A DNA stretch of 64,000 nt from an uncultured Lachnospiraceae bacterium (lineage in GTDB: Bacteria > Bacillota > Clostridia > Lachnospirales > Lachnospiraceae), in assembly GCA_934394565.1 (NCBI GenBank), contig CAKRQV010000009.1, positions 1 through 64,000 on the forward strand. The letters run 5' to 3'. This document shows, piece after piece, positions 18,307 to 26,867 of this stretch (position 1 is its first letter; each line of letters starts with the position of its first letter). The translations under genes and the position numbers were made by a program. The notes under the pieces were generated by a model. It saw only the letters and a list, made by a program, of their open reading frames with translations. It made no database searches and was not told the origin of the DNA.

Positions 18307-19724
18307 TGAAACTTTCTCTTTCTCTGAAATTTATCATAACCTATATCCTGCTCGGCATCACAGGTTTTATCCTGTTAAATACCGCCGGGGCACAGCTTGT
18401 GGAAGATCATATTATCAGCCGGGAAAGTTCCCGGCTGTATACATCTGCAACTTCACTGGCTTCCACAAAAGCCATCCGCTCCTACCGGGATGCCGAAACA
18501 TTGCAGGCCACTCAGGAGATGCTGGAAGCCGTGGCCCAGACTGACAAGATTGATATTCTGATCCTCGATACGCAGGGAACGCTGGTCATGGACACCTCTT
18601 CCGATGCTGAAAATACTACTGCCCAATTGAAAAATTTCAACCCTGCTGCATCAAGCAACAGTTTTTATACGATTGACAACTTTTTCGGACATTACGCTGC
18701 CAATCAGCTTAACGTCACTGTACCGATCACGATCAATATGTCCACCCGTGGTTATGTATCTCTGCATGAACCCATGACCCAGGTGCTGGCGGACCGGGAA
18801 AAGCTGCTGTTTCTGATACTGCAGTTTTATGCAGTCTGTATCGTTCTGTTTTTCCTGTTAATTGTCATGCTTTTGATCACAGTACACCGCCCGTTAAAAA
18901 AGATCACCTGCGGTGCCCGGGAATTCGCCGCCGGCAATCTGGAATACCAGATCCCGATCCACTCCAAGGATGAACTGGGATATCTCTCCAATACACTGAA
19001 CTACATGGCCGACGAAATGCGCCAGAGCGACCAGTTCCAGAAAAACTTTATCTCCAACGTCTCCCACGATTTCCGCTCGCCGCTGACTTCCATCAAGGGA
19101 TATGTAGAAGCGATTCTGGACGGTACGATCCCGCATGAAATGCAGGACAAATACTTAAATATCATTCTCTTTGAAACCTCACGTCTGACGAAGCTTACAC
19201 AGGGTATGCTGCAGTTAAACGATCTGGATGCCAAAACCTATATGCTCAATATCCGGAATTTTGACCTGAATCCCCTGATCAAAAATACAGCTGCTTCGTT
19301 TGAGGGCACATGCCGTGAAAAGCATATTTCTATTGAACTGTTGCTTTCTTCACCGAAAGAATATGTTTCGGCTGATATGGAAAAGATCCAGCAGGTTATG
19401 TACAACCTGATCGACAATGCAATTAAGTTCAGTGGAAAAAATTCGACGATCACCATAGAGACAACCTCCAAAAATGAGCTCGTCTTCGTCTCCGTCAAAG
19501 ATCAGGGAAGCGGCATCCCGCAGAAAGATCTCGGCAAAATCTGGACCCGCTTCTACAAGCAGGATCTTTCACGCGGAAAAGACAGGACAGGTACGGGGCT
19601 GGGACTCAGTATTGTAAAAGAGATCATCAACTCACATAAACAAAACATCAACGTCATCAGTACCGAAGGTGTCGGCACAGAATTTATCTTCACCCTGGCC
19701 CGTGCCAACACCCCCGAAAATTAA
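18306..19724 (+). CDS. Sensor histidine kinase paired with the OmpR-type regulator
   Basis: 472-residue membrane kinase. A first hydrophobic segment spans about 8-28, an extracytoplasmic sensor region of about 140 residues follows, then a second segment near 168-192, HAMP, an H-box (NVSHDFRSPLTSIKGY, near 250) and an ATPase domain (NLIDNAIKFSG; VKDQGSGIP; GTGLGLSIVKEI). Domain order and length are typical for PhoR/VicK-like kinases. It ends 16 bp before a structured repeat element, facing the convergent yitT gene. Confidence 0.93.
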   Translation: MKLSLSLKFIITYILLGITGFILLNTAGAQLVEDHIISRESSRLYTSATSLASTKAIRSYRDAETLQATQEMLEAVAQTDKIDILILDTQGTLVMDTSSDAENTTAQLKNFNPAASSNSFYTIDNFFGHYAANQLNVTVPITINMSTRGYVSLHEPMTQVLADREKLLFLILQFYAVCIVLFFLLIVMLLITVHRPLKKITCGAREFAAGNLEYQIPIHSKDELGYLSNTLNYMADEMRQSDQFQKNFISNVSHDFRSPLTSIKGYVEAILDGTIPHEMQDKYLNIILFETSRLTKLTQGMLQLNDLDAKTYMLNIRNFDLNPLIKNTAASFEGTCREKHISIELLLSSPKEYVSADMEKIQQVMYNLIDNAIKFSGKNSTITIETTSKNELVFVSVKDQGSGIPQKDLGKIWTRFYKQDLSRGKDRTGTGLGLSIVKEIINSHKQNINVISTEGVGTEFIFTLARANTPEN

Positions 19725-19740
19725 CTCTTGCCAATACACA

Positions 19741-19963
19741 GGCCCGCCGCTGCCGCCGCCCGGCGCAGTGGTGCATATATCTTACGGCAAACGATTCAAA
19801 GTGCGCCCTTAGCCTGCATGAGATCCAGCGTCTACGGAGACTTATGCGCGAGCTCGCTTATGCGAGCGCATTAGTCGCAGTTGACGATTAGCTCAGGCAG
19901 GCGTTGCACTTGTTTGCCGGAAGATATATGCACCACTGCGCCGGGTGGCGGCAGCGGCGGGCC
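19741..19963 (-). repeat. Structured-RNA hairpin repeat, copy 1
   Basis: 223 bp filling nearly all of the space between two convergent genes. The inverted arms are 52 bp with two mismatches (outer GGCCCGCCGC...). They enclose a core of about 119 nt shared with three other loci. Read on the minus strand, the core gives stems CAAAC/GTTTG, AAGTGC/GCACTT, GCCTGC-TGAG/CTCA-GCAGGC, CGTC/GACG, GACT/AGTC with ATGC/GCAT, and a GCTCGC-ATAA-GCGAGC cap. The element starts 9 bp after the yitT stop (minus) and 16 bp after the kinase stop (plus). No target-site duplication is visible. Confidence 0.85.
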
Positions 19964-19972
19964 GTCCCTATC

Positions 19973-20842
19973 CTACAAACTATTCAATTTACACTGGTCG
20001 AATCCCTCTCCGAATACATCCTGCGCATCACAAACAATCACAAATGCATCGGGATCGTATTTGATAACCGAGCTCTTGATCATAGCAATCTTTCCCGGCT
20101 TAAATGCACAGATCAACACTTTTTTCTCATGCTGACTGAAACCACCCCGTCCGGTAAGCTCTGTCACACCGAGGTCCAGTAACAGAAGCTCCTGCATCAG
20201 ATCTTCACCCTTATCCGTAATAATGCAGGCCACCTTCGAATTCTTCCGTCCGTAAATCACAAAATCCATCGCATAACTCAGAATAAACAACGCTATGATC
20301 GCATAAATCGCCTCATTAAATGCCCGCATTACCAGCGCATAAAACGCAATGATCATAAAATCAATGACCAGACATATCTTTCCGATGGAAATATGATGAA
20401 ACTTTCGCTTCAAAAGGCTGGCTGCCAGTTCTGTACCACCCGTTGTGGCGCCGACCCAGAGCATCATACCGAGGGCCGCCCCGGCAAGTACACCGCCGAA
20501 AATACAGGCAGCCAGTTTATCCTCCATCGGCGTAAATGTAATAAAGCCCGGCAATATATCAATAAACACTGAACTCGTCGCCATGGCAAACACAGAAGAA
20601 ATCAGCAGTCCGATCCCCTGATAATAAATACCCAGAAGGAACAGCGGTATATTTAACGCCGCCACCATCGCACCGATCGGAATCGCCGGTACCAGCAGAT
20701 TGACCGTCTGGGACAGACCTGTAAAGCCGCCCATGGCAATATTGTTCGGTACAAACAACCAGTCAAAGGCCAGCGCATATAAAAAGCTACCCACCAGTAT
20801 CAGACTGTAATCCCGTAACACATGCAATAGTTTTTCTCTCAT
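19973..20842 (-). CDS. YitT family membrane protein (DUF161/DUF2179)
   Basis: 289 residues with five or six hydrophobic segments in the first 175 residues (VGSFLYALAFDWLFVPNNIAMGG is the family hallmark) and a soluble C-terminal DUF2179 domain (GRGGFSQHEKKVLICAF). Members are widespread in Firmicutes and sometimes called transporters, but no substrate is established. The stop codon lies 9 bp from the arm of repeat copy 1, which probably forms its mRNA 3' end. Confidence 0.92.
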   Translation of the reverse strand: MREKLLHVLRDYSLILVGSFLYALAFDWLFVPNNIAMGGFTGLSQTVNLLVPAIPIGAMVAALNIPLFLLGIYYQGIGLLISSVFAMATSSVFIDILPGFITFTPMEDKLAACIFGGVLAGAALGMMLWVGATTGGTELAASLLKRKFHHISIGKICLVIDFMIIAFYALVMRAFNEAIYAIIALFILSYAMDFVIYGRKNSKVACIITDKGEDLMQELLLLDLGVTELTGRGGFSQHEKKVLICAFKPGKIAMIKSSVIKYDPDAFVIVCDAQDVFGEGFDQCKLNSL

Positions 20843-20953
20843 TCTCTTGTCCTCCTGTCGTATATTCTGTTCGGTTTCTCTTTGTTTTATCCTGTTTTCA
20901 TTTCATCAACGCATCATTTCTCTTCTGCATCGTTCTTTTACCTTGATAAAGTG

Positions 20954-21012
20954 AAAAAAGAACTTCGGAAACAACCAGCCGCAATACTGCTCGTTTTCCG
21001 AAGTTCTTTTTT
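20954..21012. terminator. Bidirectional-looking terminator behind trmL
   Basis: Stem GAACTTCGGAAA/TTTCCGAAGTTC with a loop of about 27 nt and T-runs on both strands. The proximal strand overlaps the last two bases of trmL. It ends trmL on the minus strand, upstream of yitT. Confidence 0.8.
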
Positions 21013-21511
21013 ATGTCCATTTGTATTTTGTCAGCTCTCCGCTGGTCTTAAAGCCCTCGAAGTTATGCTGTCTAAGTGCCTCATAGAGGATCACCGCTAC
21101 GGAATTGCCAAGATTCAGGCATCTTGTCTCTCCGATCATCGGGATGCGGACCGCATCCTCCTGATGCTTTAGCAGAATCTCTTCCGGGATGCCGCCGCTT
21201 TCTTTCCCAAACATGATAAAGCAGCCATCCTCATACTCTGCATCCGTATACATTTTCTGTGCTTTGGAAGATGCCATGTAGATATGGGCACCTGGGTTTT
21301 TCTGCAGGAAATCTTCAAAATTATCATATCTGGTCACATCCAGATACTGCCAGTAGTCCATACCGGCCCGTTTTAACTGTTTTTCAGTCAGCTGGAAACC
21401 CAGCGGTTCGATCAGATGCAGCCTCGTATCGGTGGCTACACAGGTACGTCCGATATTCCCGGTATTGGCCGGTATTTCCGGTTCAAACAGTACAATATTA
21501 AACTTTGCCAT
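21011..21511 (-). CDS. trmL: tRNA (cytidine/uridine-34 2'-O)-methyltransferase TrmL
   Basis: 166-residue SPOUT (trefoil-knot) methyltransferase that methylates the wobble ribose of tRNA-Leu species. N-terminal FNIVLFEPEIPANTGNIGRT and C-terminal RCLNLGNSVAVILYEALRQ are the family signatures, and the length is standard. The start codon shares one base with the stop of the upstream AIR-synthase-like gene (TAATG), so the two are translationally coupled. Confidence 0.95.
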   Translation of the reverse strand: MAKFNIVLFEPEIPANTGNIGRTCVATDTRLHLIEPLGFQLTEKQLKRAGMDYWQYLDVTRYDNFEDFLQKNPGAHIYMASSKAQKMYTDAEYEDGCFIMFGKESGGIPEEILLKHQEDAVRIPMIGETRCLNLGNSVAVILYEALRQHNFEGFKTSGELTKYKWT

Positions 21512-22497
21512 TATCCCATCACCTTGTATAATTCATCTGTCTGTGGTCTGTCCAGATACCGGACATCCTCACCATTTCGCAGCACACGGTCATTACCGTC
21601 TGTCGCCCTGCCCACTACGGCAGCATGGATGCCTGCTTTTTCAAGCGCCATCACCAGTCCATGGCCATCGTCTGCAGCGATCATCATAGAACCGCTGGAC
21701 ATGATCTGGTATGGATTTAACCCAAAATATTCACAGACCTCCACCGTCTCCTGACGGATCGGAATTGCTTTCAGATCAGCGTCAAGCCCCACGCCGGAAC
21801 CTTCTGCCATCTCCCACAGGGCGCCGAATACACCGCCTTCTGTAATATCATGCATGGCACTGACACCGAATGCCTGCGCTATTTTCGCATCCTGCACAAC
21901 GGACAGATACTGGTCAAACTGCTGTGCCGTATGCACCAGATCCTGATTAAAACGTTGTAAAAGTTCTTCTTCTTTTTCTTTTGCCAGAATGGACGTTCCC
22001 TCCAGACCGATCCATTTTGTCACAACGATATCCTGTCCCGGATGTACCTGCATCGTGGTCAGCAGGTCCTTTTTCTTTGTCTTTCCCACACCGGTCACCG
22101 TCAGAAGCGGCTGCTGCACCACATTGGTGATCTCTGTATGGCCACCCATGATCTCCATGTTCAGCTCTTTACAGGTGCGCTCTGCATCCTGCATCATTTT
22201 ACGTATCTGCTCTTCTTCGATATTCTCCGGTAAGAGTACGGTCAGGATCACACCCACCGGTTCTGCGCCGGAAGCTGCCAGATCATTGGCCGTCACATGG
22301 ATGCCGTGACTGCCGATATCCTTGACTGTCCCTGTGATCGGATCAGAGGACATGACAAAAACCTCATCCGGTCCAAGTTCCATAACAGCACAGTCCTGAC
22401 CAACGGCCGGACCTACCAGTACCTCATCTCTTCTGTGTTTTGCCTGTTTTAATACGGAGCGGACAAGCATCTGCTCCGGCAATTTCCCGATTTTCAT
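21511..22497 (-). CDS. AIR synthase-related protein (HypE/ThiL-like fold)
   Basis: 328 residues of the PurM/HypE superfamily: an N-terminal ATP-binding domain (GQDCAVMELG near 29; SSDPITGT; MGGHTEIT near 117) and a C-terminal domain (AMHDITEGGVFGALWE near 213). It lacks the C-terminal cysteine tail of true HypE, and no hydrogenase maturation genes are nearby, so it is not called hypE. Stand-alone copies in Lachnospiraceae have no settled function. It is coupled to trmL by overlapping codons. Confidence 0.85.
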   Translation of the reverse strand: MKIGKLPEQMLVRSVLKQAKHRRDEVLVGPAVGQDCAVMELGPDEVFVMSSDPITGTVKDIGSHGIHVTANDLAASGAEPVGVILTVLLPENIEEEQIRKMMQDAERTCKELNMEIMGGHTEITNVVQQPLLTVTGVGKTKKKDLLTTMQVHPGQDIVVTKWIGLEGTSILAKEKEEELLQRFNQDLVHTAQQFDQYLSVVQDAKIAQAFGVSAMHDITEGGVFGALWEMAEGSGVGLDADLKAIPIRQETVEVCEYFGLNPYQIMSSGSMMIAADDGHGLVMALEKAGIHAAVVGRATDGNDRVLRNGEDVRYLDRPQTDELYKVMG

Positions 22498-22562
22498 ATA
22501 GTCTCCTCGTCTGTCAGGTTCTTTTATCCCGTACGGTCTTCCTGTTTTACAGACCGCATTTT

Positions 22563-24161
22563 TTATTTTCCGATAGAAGCCAGAACTGCTTTTACTTTGC
22601 TCAGATCGTTTGTAGCCGCCGCCTGGGCCAGTGCCGAGGCAACCGCCGAGCTGGCGCCCGCCGTTCCGACCTCAATCAGACCATCGGATTTTGCATAATG
22701 ACTCGTATTGACTCTTTCACGGCTTTCTTCTTTACCATTTACAGTAACGACTTTGTACAGCTCAGCAGAACAACCCTGATGTGCCGCCTGGGTACGATTG
22801 ATCACACCTACATTATAGGCAGAACTTGTCTTGATCGTTGTCGTAGATTCTTCTGTACTTAAAGTCACACTTTCATAGCTGACTTTGCGGTTGCTGTCAC
22901 GATATTCAGCACCGTATACACGGGCTACCAGCGTACCATTATACGCCACCATATAAATATAGACCGGATGATCTGTATTGTTTTTAAATTTAAAGTCCTT
23001 GCCGCTTGATTCTGCGATTGCAGCATCCATGGACGGCTTCACGTAGTTGACCAGCATCGAATGATTTTTTCGCTCTGTAACTTTAAGCTCTGCCCGTAAA
23101 ACTGCCAAGTATAAGGTCGTGGATACCTGGCAGATACCGCCGCCAAAGGTCTCTGTCGTCGTACCATTTGCATAGGAACCGGCCAGCGCATAGCCGTTCT
23201 CTTCAGAAAACGGTGTGATCGTATCCAGTGTGGAGAAAGTATCTCCCGGATACAGCACCGTACCGTTGATCAGCTTGGCAGCTGTGGAAATATTGGTGGA
23301 ACGGGACTTGCTGGACTTGGAATAGTCTGTACTGGCCTTGCCCAGGATATCCTTTACAGACGACAGTTCATCCGTTGAATGGCTTGGCTCCGTCACATCA
23401 TAAACCATCGTGATCGTCCCGGCACCGCCGTCCCAGCTATCCGTCAGATAGCTGCGGATCGCCTCGACCGACTCATCCACCTTCAGTGTGCAGCCATTCT
23501 GGCCGCCCACTACGTTCAGTGAACCGCCGGACATATCAAAAGTCGGCTCCTGCGGATCTTTATCACATTCCGGCACACAACGCTCCTCCAAAAAGCCCTT
23601 TGCTGCTTCGTCTGCCACTGCATAGTCAAGATCAAAGGTATAACTGCCCTTGTCCAGCTGCTTCCTGACCTTAAATCGCTGTACGGCATTGCCCTCTCTT
23701 CCCAGAGAAACCGCCTGCTCCACAACATCCGTATTTCCCCAGTACAGACCTATGTCACCAGTCGTCGCTGTGATCTTTGTATCGCCGATATCCAGCGTCA
23801 TCAGATAACTCTTTTTTTCGTCTACATACTGTTCCACCGCATCACTGGCCTCTGTCGCCGTCATACCGGAAACATCTACCTCACCGATATGCACACCGGA
23901 AAGAATCTGTCCATCCGAAACTGCAGTGGCTGCCTGTGTATCTGCACTCTGCGCCTCATCTGTCGCAGATGCTGTATCTGTCGTACTTTCCTGTGCCGTC
24001 TCCCCAGTCTGCGATACGGCAGAAGCCTCCTGTGCCGCACTTTCCGTAGCGGTATCCGGCATCTGCAACGCGGATGCCGATGTCAGCTGGACACCTCCTG
24101 CGATTCCACAGGCCAGCACAAAAGCGGCAAGTATACGCCCCTTTTTTCTGTCTGTTCTCAT
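22563..24161 (-). CDS. VanW family cell-envelope protein
   Basis: 532 residues, predicted secreted or membrane-anchored: Arg/Lys start, hydrophobic segment near 10-30, an Ala/Thr/Glu-rich linker to about 88, a YoaR-like putative peptidoglycan-binding region (about 90-255), then the VanW domain (about 300-425) with the hallmark ETFGGGICQVSTTLY and the NHSMLVNYVKPSMDAAIA segment. A short tail rich in Ala follows. VanW occurs in some vancomycin-resistance clusters, but its activity is unknown and no van genes are nearby. A probable cell-wall role is inferred. Confidence 0.9.
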   Translation of the reverse strand: MRTDRKKGRILAAFVLACGIAGGVQLTSASALQMPDTATESAAQEASAVSQTGETAQESTTDTASATDEAQSADTQAATAVSDGQILSGVHIGEVDVSGMTATEASDAVEQYVDEKKSYLMTLDIGDTKITATTGDIGLYWGNTDVVEQAVSLGREGNAVQRFKVRKQLDKGSYTFDLDYAVADEAAKGFLEERCVPECDKDPQEPTFDMSGGSLNVVGGQNGCTLKVDESVEAIRSYLTDSWDGGAGTITMVYDVTEPSHSTDELSSVKDILGKASTDYSKSSKSRSTNISTAAKLINGTVLYPGDTFSTLDTITPFSEENGYALAGSYANGTTTETFGGGICQVSTTLYLAVLRAELKVTERKNHSMLVNYVKPSMDAAIAESSGKDFKFKNNTDHPVYIYMVAYNGTLVARVYGAEYRDSNRKVSYESVTLSTEESTTTIKTSSAYNVGVINRTQAAHQGCSAELYKVVTVNGKEESRERVNTSHYAKSDGLIEVGTAGASSAVASALAQAAATNDLSKVKAVLASIGK

Positions 24162-24178
24162 TTTTATACCCCTGTAAC

Positions 24179-24280
24179 TTAAACCAGATACTGTAAAACC
24201 ATCGGCACGATCATAGCAGCGATCAGAAGAATAGCAATAGCACCGGCGATGATTCGTCTTGTCTGTTCTCTTTTTTTCAT
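24179..24280 (-). CDS. Small single-pass membrane protein, 33 aa
   Basis: Short open frame with a GGGAG ribosome site 10 bases before the ATG. It encodes a basic head (MKKREQTRR) and a continuous hydrophobic helix of about 20 residues ending QYLV. It is packed between the exonuclease and VanW genes on the same strand, 17 bp from vanW, which argues for a real gene. Short KKR-plus-helix peptides of this kind occur in Lachnospiraceae, but I know of no function. Confidence 0.65.
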   Translation of the reverse strand: MKKREQTRRIIAGAIAILLIAAMIVPMVLQYLV

Positions 24281-24304
24281 AATATATATCTCCCGGACAT
24301 GCTC

Positions 24305-25015
24305 CTAATGCATAATGCGTCCATATTGAAGAATAATCCCGTCAATCAGGCGGGATGCCTCACTCTTTGTCAGACTGTCAATCTGCACATTACATTTTAT
24401 TGTATGATATTTCAGCAAATCATTCAAGTATCCTTTTTGTGCATTTGTAATCGGCTGTTGTTTTTTTACTTTACATACCATGGGTACCGGCGCAAACAGG
24501 GGCGGATTTTCCTCTGCAAACTGTTCTTTCAGTTTTTCATATAAAAGAGCAGTCACATACGCATCCTCATCCGCCCGATGCGCCCGCTCCTGCGAAATGC
24601 CATAGTAGGTACACAGATCCCCCAGGCGGCGACTTGGCAGATCAGCCAGTACTTTGCGACTGATCTTTAGCGTATCTGTCCCACTTCTGGCAAAAGACAG
24701 CCCTTCATTGACTGCGGCATGTACCAGAAAAGCATAATCAAACTGCAGATTATGTCCCAGAAGCGGCCAGTCCCCTGCAAAGTCAAGGAACTGCCGGATC
24801 GCTTCGCCAATCTTTGGCTGTCCTTCCACCATGGCATCTGTAATCCCTGTCAGAGTCGTAATCCGCTCCGGGATCTGCATACATGGGTCGACCATACAGT
24901 GAAACTGTGCCGCAAACTCTCCTTTTTCCACTTTCCATGCACCGATCTCCAGGATTCGGTCCCGCTTCGGCGTCAGACCTGTCGTTTCCAGATCGACCAC
25001 AACATAGTTTTCCAT
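24305..25015 (-). CDS. DnaQ/PolC-type DEDDh 3'-5' exonuclease
   Basis: 236 residues. The exonuclease domain (about 4-165) has Exo I VDLETTGL, Exo II GHNLQFDYAFL and Exo III HRADEDAYVT, the full DEDDh set. The C-terminal 70 residues hold a Lys-rich segment (KVKKQQPITNAQKGYLNDLL) that may bind nucleic acid. It resembles stand-alone PolC-exonuclease-like proteins used in repair or RNA turnover. It begins one base after the stop of the radical SAM gene, so the two are one unit. Confidence 0.9.
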   Translation of the reverse strand: MENYVVVDLETTGLTPKRDRILEIGAWKVEKGEFAAQFHCMVDPCMQIPERITTLTGITDAMVEGQPKIGEAIRQFLDFAGDWPLLGHNLQFDYAFLVHAAVNEGLSFARSGTDTLKISRKVLADLPSRRLGDLCTYYGISQERAHRADEDAYVTALLYEKLKEQFAEENPPLFAPVPMVCKVKKQQPITNAQKGYLNDLLKYHTIKCNVQIDSLTKSEASRLIDGIILQYGRIMH

Positions 25016-25016
25016 C

Positions 25017-26741
25017 TCATGCTTCTCCTGTCCTGTCTATACATTGCCAGCGTGCACTGTGGCTTAAAGGATCTCTGTTCTCGTAAGAAAACAGAACCTT
25101 CGTCTCTTCATCAAATATCTCTTTGAATACCTCGATATGCGTCATTTTTGCCAGTTGCCTGGAATCCCGTCCCAAAAGCTCCGGCAGATACCGCTTTATT
25201 TTCTCTTCCTCCTGATAAAACAGGCGAAACTGCGACTTATACGGTGTCAGATCCCTGCCCCAGGCCGGCCTGGTCTTCATATTTTCCCGAAGATACAGAT
25301 CAAAAAGCATCCATTCCCGATAGGCATCCATCGTACAGGTGTGTCCCGGCTGTTCCTCCATAAATTCCAGCAGAATTTCATATCTGCGGATCCGGGTATG
25401 CGCAATGCCAAAATACCCTTTTTCCTCATAAAATTTCCCCAGACAGTCAAAAAAGCTAAAAGCATCCGGAAAGCTTTCCAGACATACCGGCAGCGTATGG
25501 ACAAACTGTGCGGAATTGTAGTAGACCTCCACCATCTCCTCGACCCGCTTCAGACGCAGCACATCTGAAAAATTCAGCCAGCGGGTATACAGCACTTCGT
25601 ATGGTTCCCGGTCTGTATAAACACAGCCGTAGTCTGCTGCCCTGTGATACATATAGGATCCTTTCAGCACCTTTAGAAAGCCAAGCTGCAGCTGATCCGG
25701 CTGCAGGGCATAGACCATATTAAAGGAGCGCTGAAAGCTCTGGATATCCTCGTAGGGTAATCCGGCGATCAGATCGAGATGCTGATGAATATTGCGGACG
25801 CTGCGGATACGGGTTACAACATCACTGACCCTGGCGAAATCCATCTTGCGATGGATCTCTTCGATTGTCTGCGGGTTTGTCGACTGCACACCAATCTCCA
25901 GCTGAATAAGTCCCGGCCGCATCGTGCCGATCAAAGCAATCTCCTCTTCATCAAGCAAATCCGCCGCCACCTCAAAATGAAAATTTGTTACTCCGTTGTC
26001 ATGGGCAATCAGATATTTCCAGATAGCTTTGGCATGGGCATGGCTGCAGTTAAAGGTGCGATCCACAAATTTCACCTGTGGCACCTTTTTGTCCAGGAAA
26101 AACTGCAGCTCCTGCAGTACCAGTGACAAGTCACGAAATCTGAGCCGCTTATCTATAGAAGACAGACAGTAGCTGCAGGAAAACGGACAGCCACGGCTCG
26201 ACTCATAATAAATGATCCGGTTTTCAAATACCGTCATATCCTCATACGGGAATGGCACCTTAGACAGATCCATGGTCGGACGGTCCGGATTATGGCAGAT
26301 TTCTCCGTCTGTTTTGCGAAAACTGATACCGAGGATCTCTTCCCGGGACTTTTTCCCCTGCATCATCTGCAAAAGCTCTGTAAATGTCTGCTCTCCCTCT
26401 CCACGCATCACGCCACTCGCCCAGGTATTCTCCATAAGAAAACGGCCGGCGTCGTAAGATACCTCCGGTCCACCGACCCAGATAGGGAGCTCCGGCAAAA
26501 TTTTATGCAGTTCTACAGCGATTTCCTTTACCATGGAAATATTCCAGATATAACACGACAATGCCAGAAAATCCGGTTGTTCCAGATACAGACCTTTCAG
26601 TATCTCCTCCGGATTCTGATTAATCGTATATTCCCGCAGAGTAACCTCTTCCCCCTGCTGTTTTGCATAAGCTTTCAGACAGTAGACTGCCAGATTGGAA
26701 TGGATATATTTGGCATTGACTGCCGCCAGTACAGCTTTCAT
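25017..26741 (-). CDS. B12-binding radical SAM protein with DUF4080 domain
   Basis: 574 residues from the ATG at 26741, which follows AAAGGAGAATACCT; in-frame codons further upstream have no ribosome site. There is a cobalamin-binding-like N-terminal domain (about 1-140), a radical SAM core with cluster motif CPFSCSYC (near 185) and a C-terminal DUF4080 region. Members are common in Clostridia and usually annotated only as B12-binding radical SAM proteins; the substrate is unknown. It is co-transcribed with the exonuclease gene that follows. Confidence 0.9.
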   Translation of the reverse strand: MKAVLAAVNAKYIHSNLAVYCLKAYAKQQGEEVTLREYTINQNPEEILKGLYLEQPDFLALSCYIWNISMVKEIAVELHKILPELPIWVGGPEVSYDAGRFLMENTWASGVMRGEGEQTFTELLQMMQGKKSREEILGISFRKTDGEICHNPDRPTMDLSKVPFPYEDMTVFENRIIYYESSRGCPFSCSYCLSSIDKRLRFRDLSLVLQELQFFLDKKVPQVKFVDRTFNCSHAHAKAIWKYLIAHDNGVTNFHFEVAADLLDEEEIALIGTMRPGLIQLEIGVQSTNPQTIEEIHRKMDFARVSDVVTRIRSVRNIHQHLDLIAGLPYEDIQSFQRSFNMVYALQPDQLQLGFLKVLKGSYMYHRAADYGCVYTDREPYEVLYTRWLNFSDVLRLKRVEEMVEVYYNSAQFVHTLPVCLESFPDAFSFFDCLGKFYEEKGYFGIAHTRIRRYEILLEFMEEQPGHTCTMDAYREWMLFDLYLRENMKTRPAWGRDLTPYKSQFRLFYQEEEKIKRYLPELLGRDSRQLAKMTHIEVFKEIFDEETKVLFSYENRDPLSHSARWQCIDRTGEA

Positions 26742-26780
26742 AGGTATTCTCCTTTGCCGGGAGTTTTCTCCCTCTCCTGT

Positions 26781-26820
26781 AAAAAGCCGGCCGCCGGGCA
26801 TACTGCTCGGACAGCCGGCT
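26781..26820 (-). terminator. Intrinsic terminator after the M18 aminopeptidase gene
   Basis: Minus-strand stem AGCCGGC...GCCGGCT with further inner GC pairing and a TTTTT tail, 47 bp beyond the stop codon. Confidence 0.85.
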
Positions 26821-26867
26821 GCATCTGCTTTTTGCATCTTCACCGGACGAAGCCCGAAATCCCGGAC

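Noticed and set aside
19741..19963. Integron attC or CRISPR-type repeat
   Set aside because: attC sites conserve the ends and vary the middle, the reverse of what is seen, and there are no short regularly spaced repeats as in CRISPR.
21511..22497. Calling the AIR-synthase-like gene hypE or selD
   Set aside because: It lacks the HypE cysteine tail and SelD Sec/Cys loop, and no hydrogenase or selenium genes are nearby.
22535..22566. Terminator behind the VanW gene
   Set aside because: The CGGTCT/AGACCG hairpin has a T-run only on the plus strand, the wrong side for the minus-strand vanW transcript.
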